A stretch of 64,000 nt of DNA from Microbacterium capsulatum (GTDB lineage: Bacteria > Actinomycetota > Actinomycetes > Actinomycetales > Microbacteriaceae), in NCBI RefSeq assembly GCF_030865425.1, contig NZ_JAVFCB010000007.1:119674-183673 (forward strand), written 5' to 3'. Position 1 is the stretch's first letter, and every line of letters begins with the position of its first letter. Under the pieces are notes generated by a model that saw only the letters and a program-made list of their open reading frames with translations, was not told the DNA's origin and made no database searches. Of the stretch, positions 52,723 to 63,967 are shown piece by piece. The position numbers were made by a program, and so were the translations under genes.

Positions 52723-55122
52723 ATGACCGTGAGCGCGAACAGCGTGGAGCTCGAGATCGGCGGGATGACCTGCGCCTCCTGCGCGAACCGCATCGAGAAG
52801 ACCCTGAACAAGCTCGACGGCGTCACCGCCACCGTGAACTACGCCACGGAGAAGGCGAAGGTCGAGCTGCCCGAGGGGTTCGACCCGACAGTGCTCATCG
52901 CTCAGGTCGAGGACATCGGGTACACGGCGGCCCTGCCGAAGCCCGTGACGCCGGACGTCCCGTCGACAGGCGCAGGGACCGGAGAGGCGGGCTCGGGGAC
53001 CGGATCCGACGACCCGGAGCTGCGCTCCCTGCGCACCCGGCTCCTGATCGGCACCATCCTCACCGTGCCCGTCGTGGCGATGGCGATGATCCCGGCGCTG
53101 CAGTTCACGTACTGGCAGTGGGCGTCGCTCGCGCTCGCGGCCCCGGTCGTCGTCTGGGGCGCGTGGCCGTTCCACCGCGCCGCCTGGCTGAACCTGCGCC
53201 ACGGCGCCGCGACCATGGACACGCTCATCTCGATGGGCACGCTGGCTGCGTTCGGCTGGTCGCTGTACGCACTGTTCCTCGGCACGGCCGGCATGCCGGG
53301 CATGCGGCACGCCTTCTCGTTCGCACTCGAGCCGGGCACCGGCGCGGGCAACATCTACCTCGAGGTGGGCGCCGGCGTGACCGTGTTCATCCTCGCCGGA
53401 CGCTACTTCGAGAAGCGATCCAAGCGCCGCGCCGGTGCCGCACTGCGCGCGCTGCTGGAGCTCGGCGCGAAGGACGTCGCGGTGCTCCGCCCTTCGACGG
53501 GCTCAGGGACCGAGGAAGTGCGGATCCCGATCGGGCAGCTCGCGGCCGGCGACGAGTTCGTCGTGCGGCCGGGCGAGAAGATCGCCACGGACGGCGTCGT
53601 GGTCATGGGGAGTTCCGCAGTCGACGCGTCGATGCTCACCGGCGAATCCGTCCCGGTCGAGGTCGGGCCGGGAGACGCCGTGGCGGGCGCGACCGTGAAC
53701 GCCGGCGGGCGACTGGTGGTCCGCGCGACGCGGGTCGGATCCGACACGCAGCTCGCGCAGATGGCGAAACTCGTCGAGGACGCGCAGACCGGCAAGGCCG
53801 AGGTGCAGCGCCTGGCCGACCGGATCTCCGGCGTCTTCGTGCCGATCGTCATCGCGATCGCCGTGATCGCGCTCGGCGCCTGGCTCGGCGCGGGCCTGCC
53901 CGCCACGGCGGCGTTCACCGCCGCCGTCGCGGTGCTCGTGATCGCCTGCCCGTGCGCCCTGGGCCTCGCGACACCGACCGCGCTGCTCGTCGGCACCGGC
54001 CGCGGCGCGCAGATGGGCATTCTGATCAAGGGCCCCGAGGTGCTCGAGTCCACCCGCAGGGTCGACACGATCGTGCTCGACAAGACCGGCACGGTCACCA
54101 GCGGACGGATGACGCTCGTCGACGTCATCGCCGAGGAGGGGACGGATCCGGCGGAGCTGCTCCGCCTCGCCGGCGCCCTCGAGCACGCCTCCGAGCACCC
54201 GATCGCCCAGGCGATCGCCCGGGCCGCGCTCGCCCCCTCGGGGTCGTCGAGCGAGGACACCGCAGGCGACCCCGCCCCCTCGGGGTCGTTGAGCGAGGAC
54301 ACCGCAGGCGACCCCGCCCCCTCGGGGTCGTTGAGCGAGGACGCCGCAGGCGACCGAGACGAAACGCGCTCCCTCCCGCCCGTCGAGTCGTTCCAGAACA
54401 TCGAGGGTCGCGGCGTGCAGGGCGTCGTCGAGGGCCACGCGGTGCTCGTCGGCCGTGAGGCGCTGCTCGCCGACTGGGCACTGCACCTCAGCCCCGAGGT
54501 GGCGGCGGCGAAGGCCGAGGCCGAGGCCGGCGGCAAGACCGTGGTCGCGGTCGGCTGGGACGGATCCGTGCGCGGCCTCCTGGTGATCGCCGACACGGTG
54601 AAGCCGTCGAGCGCCGAGGCGGTCGCCGAGCTCAAGCGGCTCGGGCTCACGCCGATCCTGCTCACCGGCGACACCGAGGCGGTCGCCCGCCGGATCGCCG
54701 CCGAGGTCGGGATCGACGAGGTGTTCGCGGAGGTGCTCCCGCAGGACAAGGTCGACGTCGTCGCGCGGCTGCAGGCCGACGGACGCGTCGTCGCGATGGT
54801 CGGCGACGGCGTGAACGACGCCCCCGCGCTCGCGACGGCCGACCTCGGCATGGCGATGGGCACCGGCACGGACGTCGCGATCGAGGCGAGCGACATCACG
54901 CTCGTCCGGGGCGACCTGCGCACCGCGGCCGACGCGATCCGGCTCTCCCGGCGCACGCTCGGCACGATCAAGGCGAACCTGTTCTGGGCCTTCGCCTACA
55001 ACGTGGCCGCGATCCCGATCGCCGCGCTGGGCCTGCTCAACCCGATGCTCGCGGGCGCCGCGATGGCGTTCTCCAGCGTGTTCGTGGTCGGCAACAGCCT
55101 GCGCCTCCGCCGGTTCCGCTGA
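52723..55122 (+). CDS. copA: copper-exporting P1B-type ATPase
   Basis: A 799-residue Cu(I) pump. One N-terminal HMA domain (GGMTCASC), eight helices, actuator TGES, Cu-channel motif CPC (409-411, [17 protein letters not shown]), phosphorylation D453 in DKTGT, HP motif (ASEHPIAQA), and [10 protein letters not shown] at about 694. ATG 52723 with GGGAGGAG upstream. Odd: residues 504-545 of the nucleotide-binding domain are three tandem 14-residue units ([14 protein letters not shown] type) derived from dispersed repeat B, and residues near 257-264 contain repeat A. Both insert in frame without disturbing motifs, so the pump probably works. Confidence 0.95.
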   Translation: MTVSANSVELEIGGMTCASCANRIEKTLNKLDGVTATVNYATEKAKVELPEGFDPTVLIAQVEDIGYTAALPKPVTPDVPSTGAGTGEAGSGTGSDDPELRSLRTRLLIGTILTVPVVAMAMIPALQFTYWQWASLALAAPVVVWGAWPFHRAAWLNLRHGAATMDTLISMGTLAAFGWSLYALFLGTAGMPGMRHAFSFALEPGTGAGNIYLEVGAGVTVFILAGRYFEKRSKRRAGAALRALLELGAKDVAVLRPSTGSGTEEVRIPIGQLAAGDEFVVRPGEKIATDGVVVMGSSAVDASMLTGESVPVEVGPGDAVAGATVNAGGRLVVRATRVGSDTQLAQMAKLVEDAQTGKAEVQRLADRISGVFVPIVIAIAVIALGAWLGAGLPATAAFTAAVAVLVIACPCALGLATPTALLVGTGRGAQMGILIKGPEVLESTRRVDTIVLDKTGTVTSGRMTLVDVIAEEGTDPAELLRLAGALEHASEHPIAQAIARAALAPSGSSSEDTAGDPAPSGSLSEDTAGDPAPSGSLSEDAAGDRDETRSLPPVESFQNIEGRGVQGVVEGHAVLVGREALLADWALHLSPEVAAAKAEAEAGGKTVVAVGWDGSVRGLLVIADTVKPSSAEAVAELKRLGLTPILLTGDTEAVARRIAAEVGIDEVFAEVLPQDKVDVVARLQADGRVVAMVGDGVNDAPALATADLGMAMGTGTDVAIEASDITLVRGDLRTAADAIRLSRRTLGTIKANLFWAFAYNVAAIPIAALGLLNPMLAGAAMAFSSVFVVGNSLRLRRFR
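53490..53512. repeat. dispersed repeat A inside copA
   Basis: CCCTTCGACGGGCTCAGGGA followed by CCG, translated [10 protein letters not shown], within a loop before the actuator domain. Confidence 0.75.
54232..54372. repeat. three tandem in-frame copies of repeat B in copA
   Basis: 42-bp units at 54232-54273, 54274-54315 and 54316-54357, each GCCCCCTCGGGGTCGTTGAG plus a variable part. The third runs on into GAGACGAAACG, the far end of the intergenic form at 55140. So the coding copies come from the same element. Confidence 0.85.
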
Positions 55123-57225
<2,103 letters not shown>

Positions 57226-57324
57226 GCCGCGAGGCCTCGGATCCTGGCACGGATCCGCCCCGCCCGACCGCGCCGGATCCCGATCCGGTTGGGCGCCGAC
57301 CCGCACCCCCGACCGCGTCGGATC

Positions 57325-57401
57325 CTTCGCGCGGAGATGTGCGCGAACTTCGGACGGATTCCGGGAATCGCTCCGAGAAGGCCGTACATCTCCGCGCGAA
57401 G
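57325..57401. repeat. long inverted repeat (IR7)
   Basis: CTTCGCGCGGAGATGT (57325-57340) pairs perfectly with 57386-57401; the inner parts pair imperfectly. Lies in the 290-base gap between the reductase and the MATE pump genes; the rest of that gap holds the MATE promoter region. Confidence 0.75.
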
Positions 57402-57455
57402 CGACCCGGGCCGCCGGGGCAACCCCGTCGAAGCATCCCCAGGCGTCGACAGCAC

Positions 57456-57469
57456 TCGAATCGATTCGA
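57456..57469 (+). promoter_or_regulatory. palindrome at the MATE pump promoter
   Basis: TCGAATCGATTCGA is a perfect 14-bp dyad directly before TAAGAT (57470-57475), a possible -10 box. Fits a repressor site for the pump gene; the repressor is not nearby. Confidence 0.4.
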
Positions 57470-57515
57470 TAAGATAGGTCGGTTCCGCGCTCACCCCCAT
57501 CCCCCGAAGAGCATC

Positions 57516-58988
57516 ATGGCCACGATCCTCACCACCGGCCGCCCCTGGCGCGTCATCCTCGCCTTCGCCGTCCCCCTGCTGATCGGCAACGTCGTGCAGC
57601 AGCTGTACCAGTTCGCCGACGCCATCGTCGTCGGCCGGCACCTCGGCGTCGACGCGCTCGCCGCCGTCGGCGCGACCGGCAGCCTGATCTTCCTGCTCAT
57701 CGGGTTCGCCTGGGGCCTCAGCAGCGGCTTCGCGATCCCGACCGCGCAGGCCTTCGGCGCCGGCGACCACGCCGCGGTCCGCCGCTCCGTCGCCACCGGC
57801 ACCCTGCTCACCGGCGCCGCCGCGCTCGTCATCTCGATCGGCGGGCCGCTCATCGCCCGCCCTCTGCTCGAACTGCTGCAGACCCCGCCCGTGCTGCTCG
57901 ATCAGGCAGCCGTGTTCACCGAGGTCACCTTCGCCGGCGGCAGCGCGGTCATGTTCTTCAACTACCTGTCCGCGGTGATCCGCTCGATCGGCGACTCGCG
58001 CAGCCCGCTCGTGTTCCTCGCGGTGTCGTGCGGGCTGAACATCGCCCTCGTGATCCTCATGGTCGGCGTCTTCGAGTGGGGCGTCGCCGGGGCCGCGCTG
58101 GCCACCGTCGTCGCCCAGGCCGTGTCGGTCGGGCTGTGCCTCGTCTACGTGTGGCGACGGCTCCCGGTGCTGCACGTGCACCGGGCGGACTGGCGGATCA
58201 CCCGCGCCGACATCGCCGGGCACCTCCGCCTCGGACTGCCGATGGGCTTCCAGGCGTCGATCATCGCGATCGGCACGATCACGGTGCAGGTCGCCCTGAA
58301 CACGCTCGGCCCCGACGCCGTCGCCGCCTACACGACCGCGTCCCGCGTCGACAGCCTGGCGATCGCGTTCCTCGCGTCGATCGGCCTCGCGGCGTCGATG
58401 TACACCGCGCAGAACCTCGGCGGTCGCCGCCCCGACCGGATCCGCCGCGGCGTCAAGGAGGCCGTCTGGATGGCGGTCGTCACCGCCGTCCTGCTCGGCG
58501 CGCTGCTCGTGCTGTTCGGATCCGTCATGGTGCGGCTGTTCATCGGATCCGGATCCGACGAGGTCGTCCACCTCGCGAGCCTGATGCTGCTGATCAACGG
58601 CCTCAGCTACGTCGCACTGGGCGTGCTGTTCGTGCTGCGCGGGGTGCTGCAGGGCCTCGGTCACACGCTCATCCCGACCGTGACCGGCGTGATCGAGCTC
58701 GTCATGCGCGTGGGCGCCGCGGTCCTGCTCGGCGCTCTGACCGGCTACGTCGGCGTCGTGCTGAGCAACCCGCTCGCCTGGATCGGCGCCGTCGCGCTGC
58801 TCATCCCCGCCTCCGTGAAGGCGCACCGCGCGCTCGCCCGGATGCCCGTGGATCCGGTCGAGGTCACCCCGACCACGGCGATCGCGGTGGTGGGCCCGAC
58901 CGACGGATCCATGGTCGTCGACGCGGTCATCACCGCGCCGGTGCCGATCGTGCCCGCGCCGCAGGGAATCCGCGTCGGAGGTCGCTGA
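57516..58988 (+). CDS. MATE-family efflux transporter
   Basis: A 490-residue multidrug and toxin extrusion protein with twelve predicted helices in two MatE halves. The opening LTTGRPWRVILAFAVPLLIG with QQLYQFADAIVVGRHLG and the second-half start GLPMGFQASIIAIGTITVQV are typical (DinF/NorM-like). The C-terminal 45 residues (MPVDPVEVTPTTAIAVVGPT onward) are a hydrophilic Val/Pro-rich tail beyond the usual end. Exports cationic or organic compounds in exchange for Na+ or H+. No ribosome-binding site better than GAAGAG before ATG 57516. Confidence 0.92.
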   Translation: MATILTTGRPWRVILAFAVPLLIGNVVQQLYQFADAIVVGRHLGVDALAAVGATGSLIFLLIGFAWGLSSGFAIPTAQAFGAGDHAAVRRSVATGTLLTGAAALVISIGGPLIARPLLELLQTPPVLLDQAAVFTEVTFAGGSAVMFFNYLSAVIRSIGDSRSPLVFLAVSCGLNIALVILMVGVFEWGVAGAALATVVAQAVSVGLCLVYVWRRLPVLHVHRADWRITRADIAGHLRLGLPMGFQASIIAIGTITVQVALNTLGPDAVAAYTTASRVDSLAIAFLASIGLAASMYTAQNLGGRRPDRIRRGVKEAVWMAVVTAVLLGALLVLFGSVMVRLFIGSGSDEVVHLASLMLLINGLSYVALGVLFVLRGVLQGLGHTLIPTVTGVIELVMRVGAAVLLGALTGYVGVVLSNPLAWIGAVALLIPASVKAHRALARMPVDPVEVTPTTAIAVVGPTDGSMVVDAVITAPVPIVPAPQGIRVGGR

Positions 58989-59061
58989 GGGGTTGCGCCC
59001 CGGCGCGGTGGCGCGCACGCTGGAGCCGGGGGAAGCCGCCACGCAAGGAGCGAGCCACGTC

Positions 59062-59967
59062 ATGTCTCAGCGCATCATTCCGAACATCTGGTGCAACCGG
59101 AATGCGGAGGACGTCGGATCCTTCTACGCCTCGGTCTTCGAGAACGCCTCGTCCCGCGTCACGGCACGCTACCCGACCGAGGGGCTGCCCGACTTCCAGC
59201 AGTCCTTCGCGGGGGAGGCGGTCGTGGTGGACGTCGACATCGACGGCTACCGGATCTCCCTGATCAACGCCGGGAACGAGTTCCACCCGAACCCGGCGAT
59301 CTCGTTCCTGGTGACGGTGGATCCGCTCCGCTTCGGCGGCGACGAGCACGCGGCGCGCGGGTGGATCAACCGCGCCTGGACCCTCCTCGGAGAGGAGGGG
59401 CTCGTGCTGATGGACATCGGCGAGTACTCGTTCAGCGGCCTGTACGGCTGGGTCGAGGACAAGTACGGCGTGAGCTGGCAGCTGAAGCTCGTGGATCCCG
59501 CCGCCGATCCGGTGCCGCCGATCACGCCCACGCTGCTGTTCGGCGGCGCGGTGCAGGGCAAGGGCGACGAGGCGATCGAGCTGTACACCTCGCTGCTTCC
59601 CGACTCGGGGGTGGGACGGGTCGTGCAGTACTCGGTCCAGGGGGAGGCCGACGCGCAGGGATCCATCCGGTTCGTCGAGTTCCGCCTCGCCGGGCAGGGG
59701 CTGGCCGCGATCGACTCGGACGTCGACCGCGACTTCTCGTTCACGCCCGGGCTGTCGCTGCAGGTCGATTGCGACGGCCAGGACGAGATCGACCGGCTCT
59801 GGGACGCGCTCAGCGCGGTGCCCTCGGCGGAGCAGTGCGGCTGGCTGATCGACCGGTTCGGGGTGAGCTGGCAGATCGTGCCGGCGAACATGGCCGAGCT
59901 CATGCAGCGCCCGCACGCCTACGAGCACATGATGCGGATGAAGAAGCTCGTGATCGCCGACTTCTGA
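59062..59967 (+). CDS. PhnB-like VOC-family protein, two domains
   Basis: A 301-residue protein with two consecutive glyoxalase-fold (VOC/PhnB, 3-dmu-9_3-mt) domains. Each ends in the same phrase (FGVSWQ or YGVSWQ: KYGVSWQLKLVDPAADP; RFGVSWQIVPANMAELMQRP), a sign of internal duplication. The opening SQRIIPNIWCNRNAEDVGSF YAS is the family N-terminus. ATG 59062 has AAGGAG upstream. Function unknown; members are related to metal-dependent dioxygenases and resistance proteins. Confidence 0.87.
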   Translation: MSQRIIPNIWCNRNAEDVGSFYASVFENASSRVTARYPTEGLPDFQQSFAGEAVVVDVDIDGYRISLINAGNEFHPNPAISFLVTVDPLRFGGDEHAARGWINRAWTLLGEEGLVLMDIGEYSFSGLYGWVEDKYGVSWQLKLVDPAADPVPPITPTLLFGGAVQGKGDEAIELYTSLLPDSGVGRVVQYSVQGEADAQGSIRFVEFRLAGQGLAAIDSDVDRDFSFTPGLSLQVDCDGQDEIDRLWDALSAVPSAEQCGWLIDRFGVSWQIVPANMAELMQRPHAYEHMMRMKKLVIADF

Positions 59968-60017
59968 GTCTGCGCCGAGGCGTCGCGCGGCTCTTCGCGC
60001 GGACCTCGTCGCGCGTA

Positions 60018-60046
60018 TTGACCCCGCTCGGGGCCGGGTCTATGAT
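60018..60046 (+). promoter_or_regulatory. near-consensus promoter for the small secreted protein
   Basis: TTGACC (60018-60023), 17-base spacer, TATGAT (60041-60046). The best match to the housekeeping sigma consensus in this window. Leader of about 150 bases to the start codon. Confidence 0.7.
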
Positions 60047-60205
60047 CCCGACTGCTGGGGTACATGGGGGGCGGTCCGAGGGCTCCTCACAGTCGCGCGA
60101 TCGCCCGTTCGAGTTCACATCGGGACAGCGGCCACTTCTCGTCCCGCCATCGGGACGGGTGCCTCAGCGTGTCTCGCGGTCCCTGATTCCGACAAGGGGC
60201 ACGAC

Positions 60206-60685
60206 ATGATGAAGCAGTTGACCGGGCTCGGGGCGACGGCGCTCCTGGCTGCGGCGATGATCGTCGGCGCAGCGGCACCGGCGAGCGCGAACACGACGTC
60301 GACGACACACTCGAACACCATCAACGACGCCATCCCGGTGACATGCGACGGACCGGGATGGACCGCCTTCTGGGGTACCGGGAACATGGTCACCCATCTG
60401 ACCGTCAACAACGCCGGCGACAGCTGGTTCACGACGACCCAGGAAGGCACGGTGACATTGACCACCATGTGGGGCGGATCGTCCGGCACATGGATGGGTC
60501 ACGTCCAGGAGTGGTTCGGGTCCGAGGACAACAACAAGAGCAGCGTCCAGCACGCGACGTTCAACTTCCAGGGCGTGAACGTCTCGGACTCGTCGAAGAC
60601 GCTGGCCATGCACGCCGCCTTCACGATGACGACCAACGCCAACGGAACGCTGGTGGTCAACAACCAGACCGTCAGCTGCGGTTAG
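60206..60685 (+). CDS. secreted protein of unknown function
   Basis: A 159-residue exported protein: signal MMKQLTGLGATALLAAAMIV to APASA, then about 130 Thr/Asn/Ser/Trp-rich residues with a beta-strand pattern (FTTTQEGTVTLTTMWGG, NKSSVQHATFNFQGV, GTLVVNNQTVSCG). Two cysteines (VTCDGPGW near the start and VSCG at the end) could link the ends of a beta-sandwich. No family recognised. Base composition is lower in GC than neighbours. A strong promoter and AAGGGG before the ATG suggest high expression. Single gene. Confidence 0.78.
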   Translation: MMKQLTGLGATALLAAAMIVGAAAPASANTTSTTHSNTINDAIPVTCDGPGWTAFWGTGNMVTHLTVNNAGDSWFTTTQEGTVTLTTMWGGSSGTWMGHVQEWFGSEDNNKSSVQHATFNFQGVNVSDSSKTLAMHAAFTMTTNANGTLVVNNQTVSCG

Positions 60686-60706
60686 CGGCGGGGAACGCGA
60701 TCACGG

Positions 60707-60765
60707 TTCGAGGAGCGCGAAGTGCTGCTGGGGCGGGCGTTCCGCCACGCTTCGCGCTCCTCGAA
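60707..60765. repeat. long inverted repeat (IR8)
   Basis: TTCGAGGAGCGCGAAG (60707-60722) pairs perfectly with 60750-60765; GGGAAC/GTTCCC extend it outward. Same TTCGAGGAGCG tip as IR9. Lies between convergent genes and probably acts as a terminator for both. Confidence 0.8.
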
Positions 60766-60819
60766 ACCTGAGTTCCCGCCGCCGTCGGTGCTCGCGCAAC
60801 GACCGGGGCGGGCGCCGCC

Positions 60820-62553
60820 TCAGCGGTGGTCGCGGTCGTGGTGCTGGCCCGACTCGTCACCGGCGGCGATCCGCTCGACCTCGCGGGCGCGCAGATCGAC
60901 CCGGCGGATCTTGCCCGAGATCGTCTTCGGCAACTCCGGCACGAACTCGATGATGCGCACCCACTGGTGCGACGACAGCCGCTCGCGGGCGTAGGCGAAG
61001 ATCGAGCCGGCGGTCGCGTCGAGGTCGTCGTGCGCGGCCGCGGTCAGGCACACGTACGCCTTCGGCACGGCGAGGCGAGTCGGATCCGGGCTCGGCACGA
61101 CGGCGGCCTCGACGACGTCGGGGTGCTCCAGCAGCACCGACTCGAGCTCGAACGGCGAGATCTTGTAGTCCGAGGCCTTGAACACGTCGTCGGCCCGGCC
61201 GATGTAGGTGAGGTAGCCGTCGGCGTCGCGCGTGGCGATGTCGCCGGTGTGGTGGAAGCCGCCCTCGCGCGAGCGCTCCGTCGCCTCGGGGTCGCCGTGG
61301 TAGCCGGCCATGAGCCCGAGCGGACCGCCGGCGAGGTCGAGGCAGATCTCGCCCTCCGCCTCCACGGAGTCCACGCGCTCGCCGGTGACCGGATCCACGA
61401 GCACCACCGGATAGCCCGGCAGCGGACGCCCCATGGATCCGTCCTTCACCACCTGCCCGGGGGAGTTGCCGACGCACGCGGTCATCTCGGTCTGCCCGAA
61501 ACCGTCGCGGATCGTGCCGCCCCAGGCGTCGCGCACCCGCCCGATGACCTCGGGGTTCAGTGGTTCGCCGGCGCCGACGAGCTCGCGCGGCGGGTGCGGC
61601 AGGCGGCCGAGATCGGCCTGGATCAGCATGCGCCACACGGTCGGCGGCGCGCAGAACGTGGAGACGTGGTGCCGCTCCATGACCTCCATGAGGGTGTTCG
61701 CGTCGAACCGGTCGTAGTTGTAGACGAACACGGTCGCCTCGGCGAGGAACGGCGAGTAGAAGCTCGACCAGGCGTGCTTCGCCCAGCCCGGCGAGGAGAT
61801 GTTCAGGTGCACGTCGCCCTCGCGCACCCCCAGCCACCACATCGTGGACAGATGCCCGACCGGGTACGACACGTGCGAGTGCTGCACGAGCTTCGGCCGG
61901 CTCGTCGTGCCGGAGGTGAAGTACAGCAGGCTCGTGTCGGTCGCCGGGGTCGGGCCGTCGGGCGTGAAGTCCGCCGACGCTGTCCGGGACGACGCGAAGT
62001 CGTGCCAGCCCGACGGGGCGTGATCGCCCTCGCCGACGACGGCGATCCGCAGCATCCGCTCCGGCAGCTCCGCCACGCGATCCGCGAGCGACGCCAGGGT
62101 GACGACCGTGCGGGCCTCGCCCTTCTCGGCGCGGTAGGCGAGGTCGGCGGGGGAGAGCAGGGTGGAGGTCGGGATCGCGACCGCGCCGAGCTTGGTGAGC
62201 GCGAGCATCGTCTCCCACAGGTCGATCGTGTTGCCGAGCATCACGATCACGTGGTCGCCGCGGTGCACGCCGAGGCTGCGCAGCCAGTGCGCGACCTGAT
62301 CCGAACGGCGCGACAGCTCGCCGTACGACCAGCTGCGGCTGCTGAGGTCGGCAGACACGATCTGCACCGCGGGCCGGTCGGGGTTCTCGGCGGCGACGAC
62401 GTCGAACCACTCGAGGGCGAAGTTGAACTCGCGCAGCGCGGGCCAGCGGAACGTGCGGCGCGCGCCCGCGTAGTCGGTCGCGTGCGCGAGCAGCAGATCG
62501 CGGGCGGAGCGGATCGCGGCGGTCGCCGCAGTGGCGGGACGGGGCTGGCTCAT
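60820..62553 (-). CDS. AMP-forming acyl-CoA synthetase
   Basis: A 577-residue adenylate-forming enzyme. The P-loop-like motif YFTSGTTSRPK is at 211-221, followed by DGFGQTEMTA, the GDIATRDADGYLTYIGRADD hinge, and the catalytic lysine in LPKTISGKIRRVDLR. This order matches medium-chain acyl-CoA synthetases (ACSM/MbcS type) acting on fatty or branched-chain acids. The C-terminus is His/Asp-rich (GQHHDRDHR). ATG 62553 gives MSQPRPATAA; no better start is visible. Divergent from manA, with an inverted repeat between. Confidence 0.9.
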   Translation of the reverse strand: MSQPRPATAATAAIRSARDLLLAHATDYAGARRTFRWPALREFNFALEWFDVVAAENPDRPAVQIVSADLSSRSWSYGELSRRSDQVAHWLRSLGVHRGDHVIVMLGNTIDLWETMLALTKLGAVAIPTSTLLSPADLAYRAEKGEARTVVTLASLADRVAELPERMLRIAVVGEGDHAPSGWHDFASSRTASADFTPDGPTPATDTSLLYFTSGTTSRPKLVQHSHVSYPVGHLSTMWWLGVREGDVHLNISSPGWAKHAWSSFYSPFLAEATVFVYNYDRFDANTLMEVMERHHVSTFCAPPTVWRMLIQADLGRLPHPPRELVGAGEPLNPEVIGRVRDAWGGTIRDGFGQTEMTACVGNSPGQVVKDGSMGRPLPGYPVVLVDPVTGERVDSVEAEGEICLDLAGGPLGLMAGYHGDPEATERSREGGFHHTGDIATRDADGYLTYIGRADDVFKASDYKISPFELESVLLEHPDVVEAAVVPSPDPTRLAVPKAYVCLTAAAHDDLDATAGSIFAYARERLSSHQWVRIIEFVPELPKTISGKIRRVDLRAREVERIAAGDESGQHHDRDHR

Positions 62554-62587
62554 GGAGCCATCTTCGTCGCCTTGCGCCCCGTTCGCA

Positions 62588-62648
62588 GTTCGAGGAGCGA
62601 TGTTTGCTCCCGAAACCGCGATTGTCGAGCAAACATCGCTCCTCGAAC
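62588..62648. repeat. long inverted repeat (IR9) between divergent genes
   Basis: 62588-62609 pairs perfectly over 22 bp with 62627-62648, starting GTTCGAGGAGCGATGTTTGC. Shares its tip with IR8. It stands between two divergent genes, where a terminator is not needed, so its role may be different. Confidence 0.85.
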
Positions 62649-62678
62649 GGGGGCGCGGGCGTCGCCTAGGCTGGCGGG

Positions 62679-63848
62679 ATGAGCACGCCCCCCACCCCGC
62701 TGTTCGTCGAGATCGGGAACGACCCGCGCGACTACGCGTGGGGGCGGATCGACGGGGTCGCCGAGGTGCTCGGGCGGCCCGGATCCGGCGGTCCGGAGGC
62801 GGAGCTGTGGCTCGGCGCGCATCCCGGATCGCCGACCCGCGCCGTCGCCGGCGCGCCCTGGCCGACGCTCCTGGGCTGGGAGCGGGAGAGCGGCGAGAGA
62901 CTGCCGTTCCTGCTCAAGATCCTCTGCGCGGCCGGTCCGCTCTCGCTGCAGGCCCACCCCACGCCGGCGCAGGCCGCGGCGGGCTTCGCGGACGAGAACG
63001 AGCGCGGCATCCCGCTCGACGCCGCACACCGCAACTACAAGGACCCGTTCGCGAAGCCCGAGCTGATCGTCGCGCTCGCCGACGGCTTCGAGGCGCTGTG
63101 CGGCTTCCGCCCGGTCGCCGAGATCCTCGCGGACGTCGATGCCCTCGACGCGCGTGCCGCGGGGTCTGGATCCGCTGCGCTCGCGCCGTGGCGCGCGGTG
63201 CTCGCCGGATCCGACGGGCTGCGGGCCGGGTTCTCCTGGCTGCTCGCCGGCGGATCCGCGGTCGACGAGGCGGTCGCGGCGCTCGTCGCGGCGGCGGGAT
63301 CCGACGCCCGATTCGAGCTCGTCACCCGGCTGGCAGCGGCGTACCCGGGCGACCCCGGCATCGCCGTCGCCCTCATGCTGCGCCACGTCACGCTCGCGGC
63401 GGGAGAGTCGCTCTGGCTGCCGGCGGGCAACATCCACGCCTACCTGCGCGGCTGCGGCGTCGAGCTCATGGGCCCGAGCGACAATGTGCTGCGCGGCGGT
63501 CTCACCCCCAAGCACGTCGACGTGCCCGAGCTCGAGCGCGTGCTGACCTTCGCCGCGAGCGACGACGATCACCTGCTGCCCCTGGTCCTGCCGGACGGCG
63601 TGCACAGCTACCGCCCGCGGATCCACACCTCCGGCGCCGAGGTGCCCTTCGAGCTGCTCGCAGTGACGGGCGACGCCTCGGTGGCCCTCGCCGGCCCGTC
63701 CATCGCGATCGCGACCGACGGATCCTTCGCGCTCGCCGCGATCGGGGCGGCCTTCGAGGCGCCCCGCGGCACCGCCGTCTTCGTCACCCGCGCGACCGAG
63801 CTGAGGGTCACCGGATCCGGCCGGCTCTGGATCGCGACCGCGGGCTGA
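62679..63848 (+). CDS. manA: mannose-6-phosphate isomerase, class I
   Basis: A 389-residue zinc enzyme interconverting mannose 6-phosphate and fructose 6-phosphate. Zinc ligands are visible in SLQAHPTPAQA, the KPELIVAL segment, and LPAGNIHAYLRG with SDNVLRGGLTPKHVDVPEL carrying the catalytic basic residues. TAGGCT (62667-62672) is six bases before ATG 62679, leaderless. Feeds mannose into glycolysis or supplies mannose phosphate for glycan synthesis. Ends before the repeat at 63896. Confidence 0.95.
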   Translation: MSTPPTPLFVEIGNDPRDYAWGRIDGVAEVLGRPGSGGPEAELWLGAHPGSPTRAVAGAPWPTLLGWERESGERLPFLLKILCAAGPLSLQAHPTPAQAAAGFADENERGIPLDAAHRNYKDPFAKPELIVALADGFEALCGFRPVAEILADVDALDARAAGSGSAALAPWRAVLAGSDGLRAGFSWLLAGGSAVDEAVAALVAAAGSDARFELVTRLAAAYPGDPGIAVALMLRHVTLAAGESLWLPAGNIHAYLRGCGVELMGPSDNVLRGGLTPKHVDVPELERVLTFAASDDDHLLPLVLPDGVHSYRPRIHTSGAEVPFELLAVTGDASVALAGPSIAIATDGSFALAAIGAAFEAPRGTAVFVTRATELRVTGSGRLWIATAG

Positions 63849-63895
63849 GCCGGCACCGCCCCCGCACCCGGAGCGGGCTCTCCTGGGGATCTCCC

Positions 63896-63947
63896 CGTTT
63901 CGTCTCGCGCCTCGCTCCGCTCGGTGCTCGCTCAACGACCGAGACGA
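63896..63947. repeat. dispersed repeat B copy
   Basis: CGTTTCGTCTCGCGCCTCGC ... CTCGCTCAACGACCGAGACG, the complement-oriented form of repeat B seen at 55140-55305. Confidence 0.75.
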
Positions 63948-63967
63948 CGACCGAGTAACGTATTACC

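Noticed and set aside
54232..54372. Frameshift or assembly artefact in copA
   Set aside because: All units are multiples of three and downstream motifs remain in frame; the repeat is probably real, although copy number should be confirmed by long reads.
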